Shown one piece after another: positions 36,315 through 47,632 of a stretch of 64,000 nt of DNA. The stretch covers positions 386,259 to 450,258 of the forward strand of contig JAJEKB010001478.1 in the NCBI GenBank assembly GCA_022393335.1, in the 5' to 3' direction. The number at the start of each line of letters is the position of its first letter. The first letter of the stretch is position 1. The notes beneath the pieces are model-generated. The model was given only the letters and a program-made list of their open reading frames with translations. It did not search any database and was not told the DNA's origin. A program made the translations under genes and the position numbers. This DNA is from Macrotrachela quadricornifera. Its lineage: Eukaryota > Rotifera > Eurotatoria > Philodinida > Philodinidae.

Positions 36315-36570
36315 ATGTGTGTTGACCTAAAACGAGAATATAAATATGATGATTTTGCATAGTGAAACTTACTGACGATTTTGATAGAAAGATGGTTCTG
36401 AAATAAAATACAAGTTATTCTGGATTAGATGATTAATATACCCACGAATTCCATGTGGAGGCCAATCTATAACAGAAAAGAAAATCATTTATTGAAAACA
36501 GCAAACTTACTCACTAATTTGCAAGGTTTTGGAAAATATTCGGTTCGGCAGTGTTGCCATTGAACCTGTA
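36315..36570 (-). pseudogene. Exon remnants of an unidentified spliced gene
   Basis: On the minus strand several short segments are bounded by good splice signals with typical short introns. One runs from about 36566 down to 36517 (VQWQHCRTEYFPKPCKL, donor GTGAGT). A second, near 36470-36447, encodes WPPHGIR with donor GTATAT. A third, near 36401-36377, encodes EPSFYQNR with donor GTAAGT. A fourth lies near 36330-36306 (QHTYEVYG, donor GTAAGT). The phase between the third and fourth does not fit, which suggests decay. No start, stop or family was identified. Both sides are overrun by repeats. Confidence 0.4.
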
Positions 36571-36717
36571 ATTATATAAAATTAATTAATTAATTAAGAT
36601 ACTAGTTTATCAAAAATGTCCTTACTTAATGATGCGCAGGACGTCTTCTACAATGTGACAAGATATTTACACAAGCACTTAATCTTAAAACATCTACTAT
36701 ATAACGATAATTTTTCA

Positions 36718-37110
36718 TGAACTCACTCGTATATATATATAGCTTGCACTGGCGAAACAAAACGGTGAATGAGTAGTGGACAAAAGGGTTCCGTAAATTT
36801 TTAACAGATCCTTAAGGGTACATAAAAGGTTCTCTACATGACAATAATTTTCCGCGAACTCACTCATATATATATATATGTATACATATATAGATCACAG
36901 CGGCGAAACAAAACGATGAACGAGTAGTGGACAAAAAGGTTTCGTAAGTTTTCAACAGATCCTTAAGGCTACTTAAAACGTCCTCTGCATGACAATAATT
37001 TTCTGTGAACTCATTCGTGTATATATATATAGGCTGCACCATCAAAACAAAACGGTGAATGAGTAATGAACAAAAACGTTCCGTAAGTTCTTAACGCATA
37101 TTTAAGGGTA
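36718..37110 (+). repeat. Tandem repeat, about 150-bp unit, 2.7 copies
   Basis: Units start near 36718, 36855 and 37003. Each contains TGAACTCA-TC-TATATATATA, then CAAAACG-TGAA-GAGTA, then CCGTAA-TTTTAACAGATCCTTAAGG. Copies are about 85% alike. The TA tracts inside each unit vary in length. This is the first of three consecutive tandem blocks. Confidence 0.75.
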
Positions 37111-37440
37111 CTATAGGTAAGTTTTTGAGGGCTATCTCAACGTGCCATTAGTAACATTTTAAGGACTAACTTGAGAAACTATAAGTAAATTTCTGAGGGG
37201 TATGTTAGAACACTATAAGTCACTTTTTGAGGGCTATCTTGGGGTACTTTAGGTAACTTTTTGAGCGCTATCGCAGCGTACCATTGGTGACTTTCTGAAG
37301 GCTATCTCGGACTACTGTTAGTAACTTTTCGACGACTATCTTGGAATACTATCAGTAATTTTTTGACGGCTATCTCAGGAATAATACGTGCAACTTTTTG
37401 AGACCTATCAAACAGTACGTCTCGTAACTACTTAAGACTG
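37110..37440 (+). repeat. Tandem repeat, about 34-bp unit, around 10 copies
   Basis: The unit is approximately AGTAACTTTTTGAGGGCTATCTC plus about 11 variable bases ending in a TACTAT-like stretch. It recurs every 33-36 bases from about 37115 to 37440, with substantial divergence. It is distinct in sequence and period from the flanking tandem blocks. Confidence 0.7.
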
Positions 37441-37559
37441 TTTCGTTGCGGAATCGATAATTTTTAAAATCTATGTTTGGGTTCTATCTCTGCCTTTCTA
37501 TGAGTTATCTAAACATAGCTCATACAAGGCTTATTTGAGTTAGCAGACTCTAAAAAAAT

Positions 37560-38759
37560 TGATGTTTTATCGAATTTTAAAGATTTGGTACTATTTTATG
37601 AGACGATTTTAAGTGTTGTGGCATGAAGATTGTTTCATAATTTTCATACAGAATCTTTCTAAGTGCTAAAAATTGAAGAGAGTTTAGAAGTTTTGCTATG
37701 AAACTATTTAGAAGTTCCATGCACCGTGTACTGGAATTTTCGTAATTTTGTATCTTTTGCTCAAAACCGTTGACAATTTCGTAAAACAACTAAAAGTATC
37801 GTATATCTCATACGAATCAATTGAAAGCTTTGTAAAATATTATAAGGTTCAACATAAAATAAGCGAAATTGTTCAGTTTCATAAATGATACAATGGTTCG
37901 GTACACATTTACGAAGTCATGAACAACTCCGCAAGTGTTGCAAAGGTTCCGCCTATATTTTACGAAACCTGTGCTAGTTTCGAAAACCATATAATAGTTT
38001 GGTACGTTTTACACGAAGCCATTAACAGCTGCGCCAATTATCTGAAGGTTCAGTACACGTGTTACGAAACTGTCGGCAGTTTCGTATGGCATCTAAAGGT
38101 TGCGTATAAGTTCTACAAAATTATTCATAGTTTTGTAAGTGTTTTAATAGTTCCGCACATATTGTGCGAAACTAGCCATGGTTTAATAGATGATATACCA
38201 AACATTAGATCATTGAAGAAACTATGAACAGTTTCGTGCAATGTACGCTGAACCTTTTAATGCTTTACGAAGCTTTCGATAGATTCGTATAAGCTATACA
38301 GAACCTTTACTTATTTCACGAAACTATCAGTGGTTCCGTAAAATATGAAAAAGTTCAGCGTACATTGTACGAAACTGTTCATAGTTTTGTAAATGATGTA
38401 TTGGTTCGGTATATCTTTTACGAAGCTATGACTAGTTTCGTACAACGTATCCAGAACTATTAAAGCATTTACGAAACCATGACTGGTTTCGCAGAATATA
38501 TACGGAACGTTTAAATACTATGCGAAACCGTCAGTAGTTTTGTACAAAGGATACGAAACTACCGAAAGTTCAGTACATGATGCATGGAACTTCTAGAGGG
38601 TTTCGCAAAAAAAATTCGGAACCTTCTACAATTTTCAGAACTTAAAAAGGTTCTTTATAATAATTACGAAACGATTAGTATGCGACGGAACTTAAAATCG
38701 TTTCGTAAAACTGTGCCAAACCTTTAAAGTTCAGTAGACCTCCTATTTTTTTTACAGTG
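37560..38759 (+). repeat. Tandem repeat, about 51-bp unit with internal dyad, ending in CACTGTAAAA-type terminus
   Basis: From about 37,600 to 38,720 the sequence is a chain of degenerate units of about 50-52 bp. Each is roughly GGTTC-GTA, then TTTACGAAAC, then AGTTTCGTA, so every unit can form a small hairpin (ACGAAAC against GTTTCGT). About 20 units are present. The same GTTTCGTA motif occurs in the arms of foldback element F. The block ends at 38745-38759 with TTTTTTTTACAGTG, identical in kind to the right end of element F, so the whole block may be the interior of a larger element with CACTGTAAAA ends. It encodes nothing recognisable. Confidence 0.7.
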
Positions 38760-39543
38760 TACCAGGTCCGCCTGTATGATCTTCTTTCCTAAATATTTGA
38801 ACAAGAAAAAGTACAGATGAATTCTCTTCTGGAAGAATTCCACATTCTATTATATACTTGCCTCTTGCATGCTTTGATAGTACATGTAGCAGTACAAGAA
38901 AAATCACGACAATTCTTCTTTCTTTCTCCTTTCTCAAAATATGGAGTTGTAAATTTTAAGGAGCAAGTTATTCCTGTTCCACCAAAGGTTAATTTTTTGT
39001 TGAATATTACAGTCCAATCTTCTTTCATATATTGATGAGTGCGACTAAATACATCTTTCCATTCAGTTGTGGAGAAAACAATTGATATTTGCCCAACAAA
39101 GTAATTTTCATCATCATTTGTATCACCATTTTCAATTTTTTTACGACCACGTGTCAACGGTTGTTGAAGCAGTGGAAGTGATGGATCTGGAAATAAAGCT
39201 GAATTGGTTTTGTTTGAAACGTAAGTTTGATCGTTATGGTCAGCACTTTGACCTGGATTGATTTTTTCCTTCATTTCTTCTACTAATTTTAAAACTTCAT
39301 GACGATCAGAACGCCAAATCTTGTACAGTGCTATACGTGTTAATTCACTATGGTATAATTTTAACTTGTCAATAACTTCACCCTAAAGACAGTGTGATGA
39401 TCTTGTTTTATCATTCAGCCGCCATGTTTCTTTTTTCAATATATCAGTACGGCTTCCCAGAGAAGCAACAGCAATTACAAATTGATCTATAGTAATTATT
39501 GACCAAATATTCTTACCCTTCGCATCTGAATTTGAATCTTCCA
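38760..39543 (-). pseudogene. Truncated Cys-rich protein gene, family not recognised
   Basis: On the minus strand a frame begins at 39543 (MEDSNSDAKGKNIW), meets a TAG at 39383-39385, then continues (GEVIDKLKLYHSELTRIALYKIW) to 38789. The stop could be avoided by an intron at about 39383-39478 (GTAATT to TTTAG), which joins in phase, so it may not be fatal. The C-terminal third has a cluster NCRDFSCTATCTIKACKR that could bind zinc. After CSNI the frame ends, but the next frame continues as IFRKEDHTGGPG for a few residues up to the repeat boundary at 38759. This suggests a frameshift and loss of the 3' end by the CACTGTAAAA-ended repeat. I do not recognise the family. A transposon-derived or DNA-binding protein is possible. 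Confidence 0.5.
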
Positions 39544-39544
39544 T

Positions 39545-40300
39545 TTACTCGTAATTAACTAATATAGTTTAATGAATATGATTGATAAAGCACGTGAATC
39601 AATTTAAAACATATATTATACGTATGTTCATTCAATTGTGACTTTTCTTTCTCTTTTTATGTTAATATTTATATATGTATGCGTAACAGAGATGAAAAAG
39701 ATATTTTGTTTCTTTGAAAAAAAACCCACCAATACAAATGAAGAAATTGATATTAAAGAGAAATTATATGCGTGTGAATTATAAACAAGATATTCCTGTT
39801 TTTTTTCTTTTATCTATTTATACATTCAATATATAAAAGAGATTCATCGATAAGTAATCCACGATGCTATCAAATCACACCGCTAAATATCAAATAAAAC
39901 ATATTTCATAATCGTGTGACACCATTTCTTCCAAAGACAATTCATCTTGATTATTGAATAAATGTATATCGACTGATGCACTTGAAATCGTTACCGATGG
40001 ATGATGCCGTTAAAGTGACAGATACTAGAAATAAACAATGATAAAGCAAAAAATCTATCTGAACATATAGAAATTTCTTAGTGTTATTTTCATAGATGGT
40101 GCACATTATATTATTAATATACAAGTTGTAGCTAACTTTCCGTATCGCATAGATTTTATTCAAACCAAAAACTATTTAATCAGTAGAGTCCCTCGAATTC
40201 TATATTGATCTAATGTTTATCTAACCTCTAAGTGTAAAAACTAGATTTTGTAAATTCCCTATGATAAGAACATTACTAGTTAGGCACCTTTACAACCATA
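39545..40300. other. No gene recognised
   Basis: AT-rich DNA upstream (minus sense) of the truncated Cys-rich gene. Only random short frames are present. Confidence 0.4.
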
Positions 40301-40304
40301 ATTC

Positions 40305-40790
40305 AGCGGAATATAGCATCCAAGATATTCATTCGACAGAGCTCATCGAGTTCCATCTTGATCTAACGCTGGTCTAAGTTGATCTAAAATTTAGGTGCAT
40401 ACGAAAAATACTTTAGTAAATTCATTAGTAAAAAACTACTAATTAGTCATTTACTGCACCATGACTTATTCGAATATAGCAACAAAGGTATCCATTCGAT
40501 AGAGCTCGTCGAACTCTACCGATTCTCAAAGTTTGAACGTTTGGTCTAACCTATGAGCAAATCCCTGCAGGTTTTACTACTTTTTTTTGACTTTTTACCT
40601 ATTTTTTACTAGTAATTTGCGTTTTTTTACCTGAAGGAAGGTTCATTTTGAGAAAGTAAAAAGTGCATTCGATAGAGCTCGTCGAGTTCTATCTTGGTCT
40701 AATGTTGGTCTAACTTGGTTTAATGTTGGTCTAACTTGGTCTAATGTTGGTCTAACTTGGTCTAACCTATGGGCGAATATTTTTGGGAAA
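40305..40790 (+). repeat. Diverged repeats with a short 21-bp tandem core
   Basis: The phrase CATTCGA-AGAGCTCGTCGAGTTCTA occurs three times (about 40331, 40493 and 40664), each followed by TGGTCTAA-type sequence. In the third unit the core GGTCTAACTTGGTCTAATGTT is repeated in tandem about four times (40690-40770). Spacing between phrases is about 165-170 bp. It is non-coding. Confidence 0.65.
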
Positions 40791-41494
40791 TACTCGAATC
40801 CTGATCTAGGATATCCTACGTGTTCTAATCGATTTTTATGAAAGCTATAAGATGTATGAGACTATAATTTTTTACTCTTTTGAGTTGAATTCACTTCTCT
40901 ATTTAAACAACTATCGACTAACTGTTCACTATTCATCCTTTAAGACGATTTTCGAATACGAAACCGGTCACTTTGATGGTATCACAGTATTTCGTAGTGC
41001 ATTTTTGTACAAAAAGACGTGCTTTTGATAATTAGCCTGCCATTTGTGACGCTATTAGTCAACTGTTATAGTGATAAATAACAGTATCTCTGACATCTTC
41101 GCATTTTTCCCTTTCAAAATCGCTTTCAATAGTCCAAGGACATCTTTTTTCTGAATACTATAAAAAATTTAACGGTACATCTTTCAGAGCAATCTAATTT
41201 TTATCATTTTTCTGTGCGAAAGTAAATGAAAAATAGATTTTATTTCCAAGATGTTTCTTATTTTTAATATTATGAAAAGTAGAAACCTTTTATACATCGT
41301 TTTTCAATTTTCTAAAAATACATCAGTAGGAGTCAATAGAATTTTTTGATACAGTTGTTGTAGAGAACGCCGGTAACGTATTTAAAAAAAAATCATCATG
41401 GTTTTAGCATTCGTGCATGCAAAGATACATAAAAACTAAACTTTGTTGATAATATTTAGAACATTCAATTTAATTTGGAATAGGATCCTAAAAT

Positions 41495-41592
41495 TTTTTC
41501 AAATATAGGGCCTCCCCAAGCCTCCCCTTTCACTTTTTAGGGGAGGCTTGAGCCTCCCGAAGCCTAATGGCTCCGCTGCCCCTGATCACTAT
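41495..41592. mobile_element. Remnant of a small GGGGC-ended element
   Basis: An inverted pair CCCCAAGCCTCCCCT / AGGGGAGGCTTG surrounds a short loop near 41535, followed by GCCTAATGGCTCCGCTGCCCCTGA. The reverse complement of that end (CAGGGGCAGCGGAGCC) resembles the ends of small DNA elements. Local GC is far above the flanks. Only one end is visible. Confidence 0.4.
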
Positions 41593-42685
41593 TTAATTAT
41601 ATTCTGTTGCACATCTTCGTCATTCATACAATAATTATATTTCATATTCTATTTATCACACATATTGTACATTCTATCTTCTTTGGAGATATAAAACATT
41701 CGTCAGGCATCTCCTGGTTGTTTTTTTCTACCAGCCTACTTGTAACATCATCGTTTATGTTCTGGTTGTGTTTTTCTCTTCTTCTGTCTCTTTTTGTTCA
41801 ATAAAAGGCGTTGACTCCAAAAAACTGACTTTCGAAATGTTTGTCTGTATACATTTGATGATAACACAAATATAAGAAAAGTAATCATAGATAGAATAAA
41901 TAAAACATAGCATTCATGAATCATTAGTTGATTTTACATTACCTAAAATGAAAGAAGCAATTGAACGTAATTAAAGATAAATAGTCGCAGCAGTCAAAAC
42001 AAGTAGTACCGTTTAATTTTTTTGTCATACGATTTTTCGTTAAGATTAATGCTTTTTAAATTTTTGCTTGTAGTGGAAAAGTTGTCACAATGATAATCGT
42101 AACCAACAACTTACTAACAAGATGACAATACCATCAACACATTTTGAGAACAAATATATAAAAGAATGTTATTTGTATTAAGTTTATATATATATTTGTT
42201 GGAGAAAGTAAATATTAATAGTTGATTATGAATTGAGCAACTAGATTTTTAGGAATCAAAAAAATTTCTACTAAAGAAATAATCGAAGTTTTGTTTGGTT
42301 TTTTCAATAGTATTTCAAACTATTTAGTGTATAAATATATATTTTATAAATTTCAATCGATCATCAATTGAATCAATGACTATTATTGACTTGGTTTCAA
42401 AAAAGAACAAAACAAAAAAAGTATTTGCACACCGCAAACACGATTAAATATTTTTTGTAAAAAGAAAAACGAACAAAAAACTGACTACATTATAAGAGAG
42501 AAATAAAAATACCATCGCATACACATACACGTAATTATACCAAAGACAAAAAAAATGGATTACACATGTCAAATTTCTTTTTTAAACATTGAGAGAAAAA
42601 AAAAATTAAACAGTAATAATAAGATCGTTCTTATTCAAAGCACACAAAAAAAAACAAAATGACTAGATCACTATCTTTGAGATTA
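41593..42685. other. Intergenic, boundary between repeat-rich and gene-dense DNA
   Basis: No gene is recognised. A TATA-poor, pyrimidine-rich stretch with AATAAA near 41800 could be a transcript end or LTR fragment. From about 42,300 the DNA becomes very AT-rich and leads into the 3' end of SCAI. Confidence 0.4.
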
Positions 42686-45096
42686 TTAATGTTGAAGTGA
42701 TGATGATAACTCTCCAGTAATAAGTGGCCCTTCAAGAAATAATTGACGAACATTCAATAGTGCAGATAATTCTAGAATCATTTTATGTATTTGAACATTT
42801 TCCAGAAGATCATTTGATAATTGTGGCTGGGATGATGGATAAAAACCAGAACCCTAGATTTGATTTTTATTAAACAAAATTCAAAAATTTATACTGATAT
42901 AAAATAATTACTTTAAATGCTCGATGTAAACGAAGAACAGCATAACAAAAGACAAAACGTACAAGAAATAATCGTAAAAAGTCATCACCAAAAAAATGAT
43001 AAATTGTATTATCTATTAAAAATATAAAATTTAATTCATATAAACAATGATTACAACTTTACCAACAAGTTTTGATTTTAAAAAAATTTTTGCTATTTCA
43101 AAAATAATTTTATTTATATGTTCTTGACATAAATTCCATTGTTCACTTGTTAATTCATTTAAATGACAAACAAAACAAAAAGCATATATAGGTGATGTTA
43201 AAAATAATGTAAATAAACTTCCTTTATTTTGATAATCTAATTCAAAATAAAAATAAAAAAGTAAATTTTTTTATTAAAAATAATTCTATCTTTTTTCTTA
43301 CCATGAAATACTAATGGTAATTTTACAGGTGAAAGTAATGAAACAAATGGTTGTCCAAATAAATTTGGCATATTTTGAAATGAAATACTATTATTACTAT
43401 CAAGTATTAAAAATAATGGTTTACGTAAAAATGGATATAAATCTCCTGGAAATATATTATGAATATCTTTAATAGATGTTGTTGTTGAAGATGATTTTTT
43501 TTCAGGTGAATTTATATTTTCATTATTATTATTATCTTCACGTCGATTATTTGTTTTAACACCACCAAAATCATATGATTGTTCACTTTTATTTTTTATA
43601 TGTGTATCATAACCATCAGCAGAGATGTAAAGAAGAAGAGCACCATTTATAGGTAAATCTTGAAATGCAGATGCAGTAAATGCATAGATTTGACTAAATG
43701 TTGGTTTATAAAGAAGATATTTATGAGGATTTATACGATTTGAAGGTTCACTATCATATATATTCTAAATTAATATATAAAAAATTATAGTTTTAAACAA
43801 TCTGAATGACGAATAATAATAGCGAAAAACTATCAGCTAGATGCTATTATTTGAACTGTGTCGAAAAGATCTGTCTCACGATGACGCAAATGTTGCTAAA
43901 TCTACAATACAAATTTTCGTTTACAATAGAAGGCCATGGATTCGTATCCTTTTGATCTTCATCTAGTCTCGACAGATTCTAATTATAGACAAATATCTCA
44001 CTGAATATATTGAAAATTCTTACAATAATTTCTTTTTGATGATTTGTTGTTGTATCATCTAAAGATAGTATTGATTCAATTGATTCTCTTTCAACTGCTT
44101 GTAATATTCGATACATATCAAGTGTTACTAAAACAAAATAATTTTCTTTTAATCATTCAAAAATAAAATAAAATTTCTTTACATTCACTAAATTTAATTT
44201 GATCTTGATAATTTCCAATAATAAGAATTTCTTCAAGTGAATAGAATTGAGCATTTGATAAAATTTTTTCAATACCATTCGGTAATGGTGGTATTAAAGA
44301 ATTTATTAAACGATAAGATAATATAATTGGTGTATGATCAATATGTAATTGATTATCAATATCAATAAATGTTGAGATTTCATTTAAAACAAGTTGCCAT
44401 TCAAGACTATCATCTGGATCATATGCTTTAACATATTCATCTATCTGTCGATTTAATTCTCGTACTAATTCACGCATAATTTTTGTTTTTTTTAATAAAA
44501 GACAAACAACAATAAATCGTGCATAATAACGTAATTTTTTAACCATTAAATCTGGTTTTTCTTCACGATTTACTTTTGAATAATACGCACGTGTACGTAT
44601 AGCTGAATAAAATGCAAAAGCTTCATTTAAATAATTTGTTTCAGATGTACGAATATAAAAATGATAATAAAGTTGACCTATTTTAGAAGCTATTTCACCT
44701 ATTTGCCAACGTTTTAAACCAACTTTTTTATCAAGAAGTATTCTAATTAAATAGACAAATATTTATTAAATAAAATAAATCAAATTCTTTTTTTAACCTA
44801 TGTTGTTGTTGAAATTTCCATAGTTTTGTATAAATATCAAATGTTCGTGCAAAATATGGTTGCCATTGTTTATGTCCATATTGTGGAAGATCTCTTTAAA
44901 AAGAAAAACGAATAAAATATTAATAATTATATTAGCTATACCTTAATCCATTAAATAATTGTTTAGATTTTTCAAGTAAATGATTAAATTCTTCTACAAT
45001 TTTATCTTCATATTCATGGTTAGGATTTTCATTTAAATATTGATAATTATTTGGTGACATTAATTTATCAATTGGAATTATATTTGTTTCTGTCAT
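42686..45096 (-). CDS. SCAI: SCAI (suppressor of cancer cell invasion) orthologue
   Basis: Eight exons on the minus strand: 45096-44942, 44893-44798, 44742-44183, 44127-44024, 43764-43302, 43236-43063, 43012-42912, 42853-42686. All junctions are GT-AG and in phase, giving 606 residues, the same length I recall for human SCAI. Diagnostic stretches include EFNHLLEKSKQLFNGLRDLP, YGHKQWQPYFARTFDIYTKL, GLKRWQIGEIASKIGQLYYH, KLRYYARFIVVCLLL, NPHKYLLYKPTFSQIY, FPGDLYPFLRKPLFLILDS and FFGDDFLRLFL. In vertebrates SCAI is a nuclear cofactor that represses MRTF-SRF transcription and also acts with 53BP1 in double-strand-break repair. The third intron from the 5' end of the middle region (43765-44023) is 259 bp; the others are 48-65 bp. 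Its start lies 193 bp from the 3' end of RP2, on the same strand. Confidence 0.95.
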
Positions 45097-45288
45097 TTTT
45101 GCATTATTTATTTATTATTTCCACAATAAAAAATAAAAATCTACAAAAAAAACCATCAAACGAATCTGATTAATAAAAAAAAAGTGTTTCACATTATTTT
45201 ATTAGAAAAAAAATTCATATTTTATGGACGGAGAAAGACGGTATAAACATTCTCTGGATTACATATCACAATTTAAGTTTATCATATA

Positions 45289-47426
45289 TTAGACAAACAT
45301 TTGCATACTAGCAAAATTATAAAATTTTTCAAGTTGATCATTTGCATCAGTTGATGATTGACTGATAAAATCTACAAAAGAAAAAAAAAGATTTTTACAA
45401 AACGAAAACCAAGATTTATTAAATCTTACGAGGTAAATTTTGATATTTTGTTGTTAATAAATCTTGAAGAGATTGTTGACAAATTGATACAGAATTTGTA
45501 CCAGCAAATTCAAGACCAATAACAGGACCTTTAACAACTAATGATTTATATATTCGATCATTACCAAAAAGTCGTTCAGAACTTGTTTCATCAATTGTAT
45601 AAAATTTACTTTGTACAAGTACAATCTGATTGATACAAAAAAAAATAATAATATAGAAAATCAATCAATAAATTTATTTATATAAATATACTTCAGATTG
45701 TTTTGTTATTTCAATTAATGCACGAGCACAAGCATCAGCATTTGAATCATTAAAAAATATTACCAAACAACGCTAAAATTTAAGAATAATTTTAAAAAAT
45801 TCTTTGATTTTTATATAAACTTGTCAAAAAAATGAAGTAAAACAGCAGGAAATTATAATTACTTGTCATTGACAAGATTATCCTAACAGATTTATAAAAA
45901 TTTAATTTCTATCCATTGATGACAAAACATTCCTTTTAAAACATATATTTATCAAAGAGATAGAAAATTCAACATTGTATATTGTTTTGAATTTCACGAA
46001 AAATTGCTCGAGTCATTTCGTTTATGTATGTTAGATAAAAAACAATTATGAATCAACTTTTTGTACTATACGTTAAAAGAATTAAAAATTCAATATAATA
46101 AATTACATGACATATTTTCAATTCTAAGACATCGGAAATTGCATGAGTCGTTCATTCATAAAAAATTTATAATAAAAAAAAAATCAATTAGTCTTACATC
46201 TTCATTTCGATTACGATATAATTCCCCATAAGTATAAGGTGTAACACTTGTATCACTATTATCTTTTATATTCAAATAATTACATGATGTATCAGTTGGA
46301 AATGGTAAATGTTTGAAAACATTTTCATCCTATAAAAATGATATATATTTTGTTTTTACTTTAAATAAATTACTTTATCAAGTAATGAATAATTTTTTCC
46401 ATCAGTAATTGTTGTAAAATCATGAATATGACTCCAATTATTATTCCATGGACTAATACCAGCGGAATTATATTGTCCTATTACATTTATAAAAATTTTT
46501 CTTTTTTCAATATAAAAATCTTACCAACTAATTGTTCATAATTTAATGTTAAACAACCAAATTTAATATTATATGATGATTCAATAATTGGTTGACTTGC
46601 ACATGATAAATAAACATATATATCACGACAATCTCGTGTACGAAATTGTTTACATATTGTTGCTAATACACAATTTGTTGAATCTCGAATAAAAATACTA
46701 AAAAATAAATTATTATAGTTTTTTGTTTTATCTATTAGCTCGTTCTCCTCCATCCTTATTCATAGATAAAGAGCATAAAGTAAACTACACATGTAGTATG
46801 TCGTATCGAAGTTGCAGTTTCGACACAACATATTCTCTCATCATTATCATGAAAATGAAACAATAAGTGAGTAAAATAGACCGTATATATACATGTGTGA
46901 TTATGTAAATGATAGAGGACAGTGGGTTAATAGAAAAAAAGACTATACCTTCCATTAACAGGACCAATAAATATTCGACAATTAGTACAATCATCAATTT
47001 GTATTTGAGCTGTATGATCAAATACATATACTGTACAATTCTATATAATAATTAAAAATATTTCAATAAAATTCGATTTAATTTAAATAACTCACGTCAC
47101 AATTTTGAACTAGAAATAAAAGAAGATTTTTTTTTAGTTTAAATAAATATTAATTAAAAAATGTTTTTTTCTCATACTAATAAATTGTTGTCCATTAACT
47201 GAGCCTGGTAATCGATAGATTGTTTGATCTTTTAATTTATCAAGAATAAAATCTTCTTTTTTAATTGCAAGTCGATCGGGTCTATCCCTAAAAATCAAAA
47301 AAAAAAACTATTTCGATAAAAAATATGAATATATTTCTACCATGAAAAAACTTGAGATGTTGTCGGTGTTTCAACCGTTTCAGTTTTAGTTGAAAAACGA
47401 AATAAAAAAGAAAATAGATTTCCCAT
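45289..47426 (-). CDS. RP2: RP2 / XRP2, ARL3 GTPase-activating protein
   Basis: Ten exons on the minus strand: 47426-47341, 47287-47178, 47109-47096, 47040-46949, 46697-46525, 46477-46374, 46329-46198, 45772-45692, 45625-45430, 45371-45289. They join in frame to 356 residues (human about 350). The TBCC/CARP domain (about residues 28-190) includes [48 protein letters not shown] and [15 protein letters not shown]. The C-terminal NDPK-like part ends [13 protein letters not shown]2 is the GAP for ARL3 in delivery of lipidated proteins to cilia. The arginine finger (human Arg118) is Arg120 and human Glu138 is Glu140, but human Gln115 corresponds to Lys117. Gly2 is kept for myristoylation, while human Cys3 (palmitoylated) is Asn. 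One exon is only 14 bp. Introns of 251 and 425 bp are unusually long here. It diverges from SSNA1. Confidence 0.95.
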
Positions 47427-47632
47427 AATTGAACTACCAGATTACCAAATAAAACTTTCTTCCTTATATTTATAACATCATTGCCTAGTCCATATTTTAC
47501 CAAAATAAATCTATTGCTTAACCACTTTATTTCAATGCAGTATGTAAAGAGGAATTTTTTTTTCTTTCATTGCTTTTATTACCATGGAATTGAAATGAAT
47601 AAAAGCTATTTCTTTTTTTCGAACATTTCAAT
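47427..47632. promoter_or_regulatory. Bidirectional promoter region between RP2 and SSNA1
   Basis: Only 206 bp separate the two start codons, which face away from each other, so both promoters must lie here or overlap the leaders. The sequence is AT-rich, with no convincing TATA element. No X-box (RFX) motif was obvious by eye, though both products are cilium or basal-body linked. Confidence 0.6.

Noticed and set aside
36718..38759. CRISPR-like array
   Set aside because: Unit lengths and degeneracy, absence of conserved direct repeats with unique spacers, and the eukaryotic context rule this out. They are satellite-type tandem repeats.
41607..41804. 65-codon hydrophobic plus-strand frame
   Set aside because: Composition reflects a pyrimidine-rich strand. 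There is no start context, partner exon or family resemblance.
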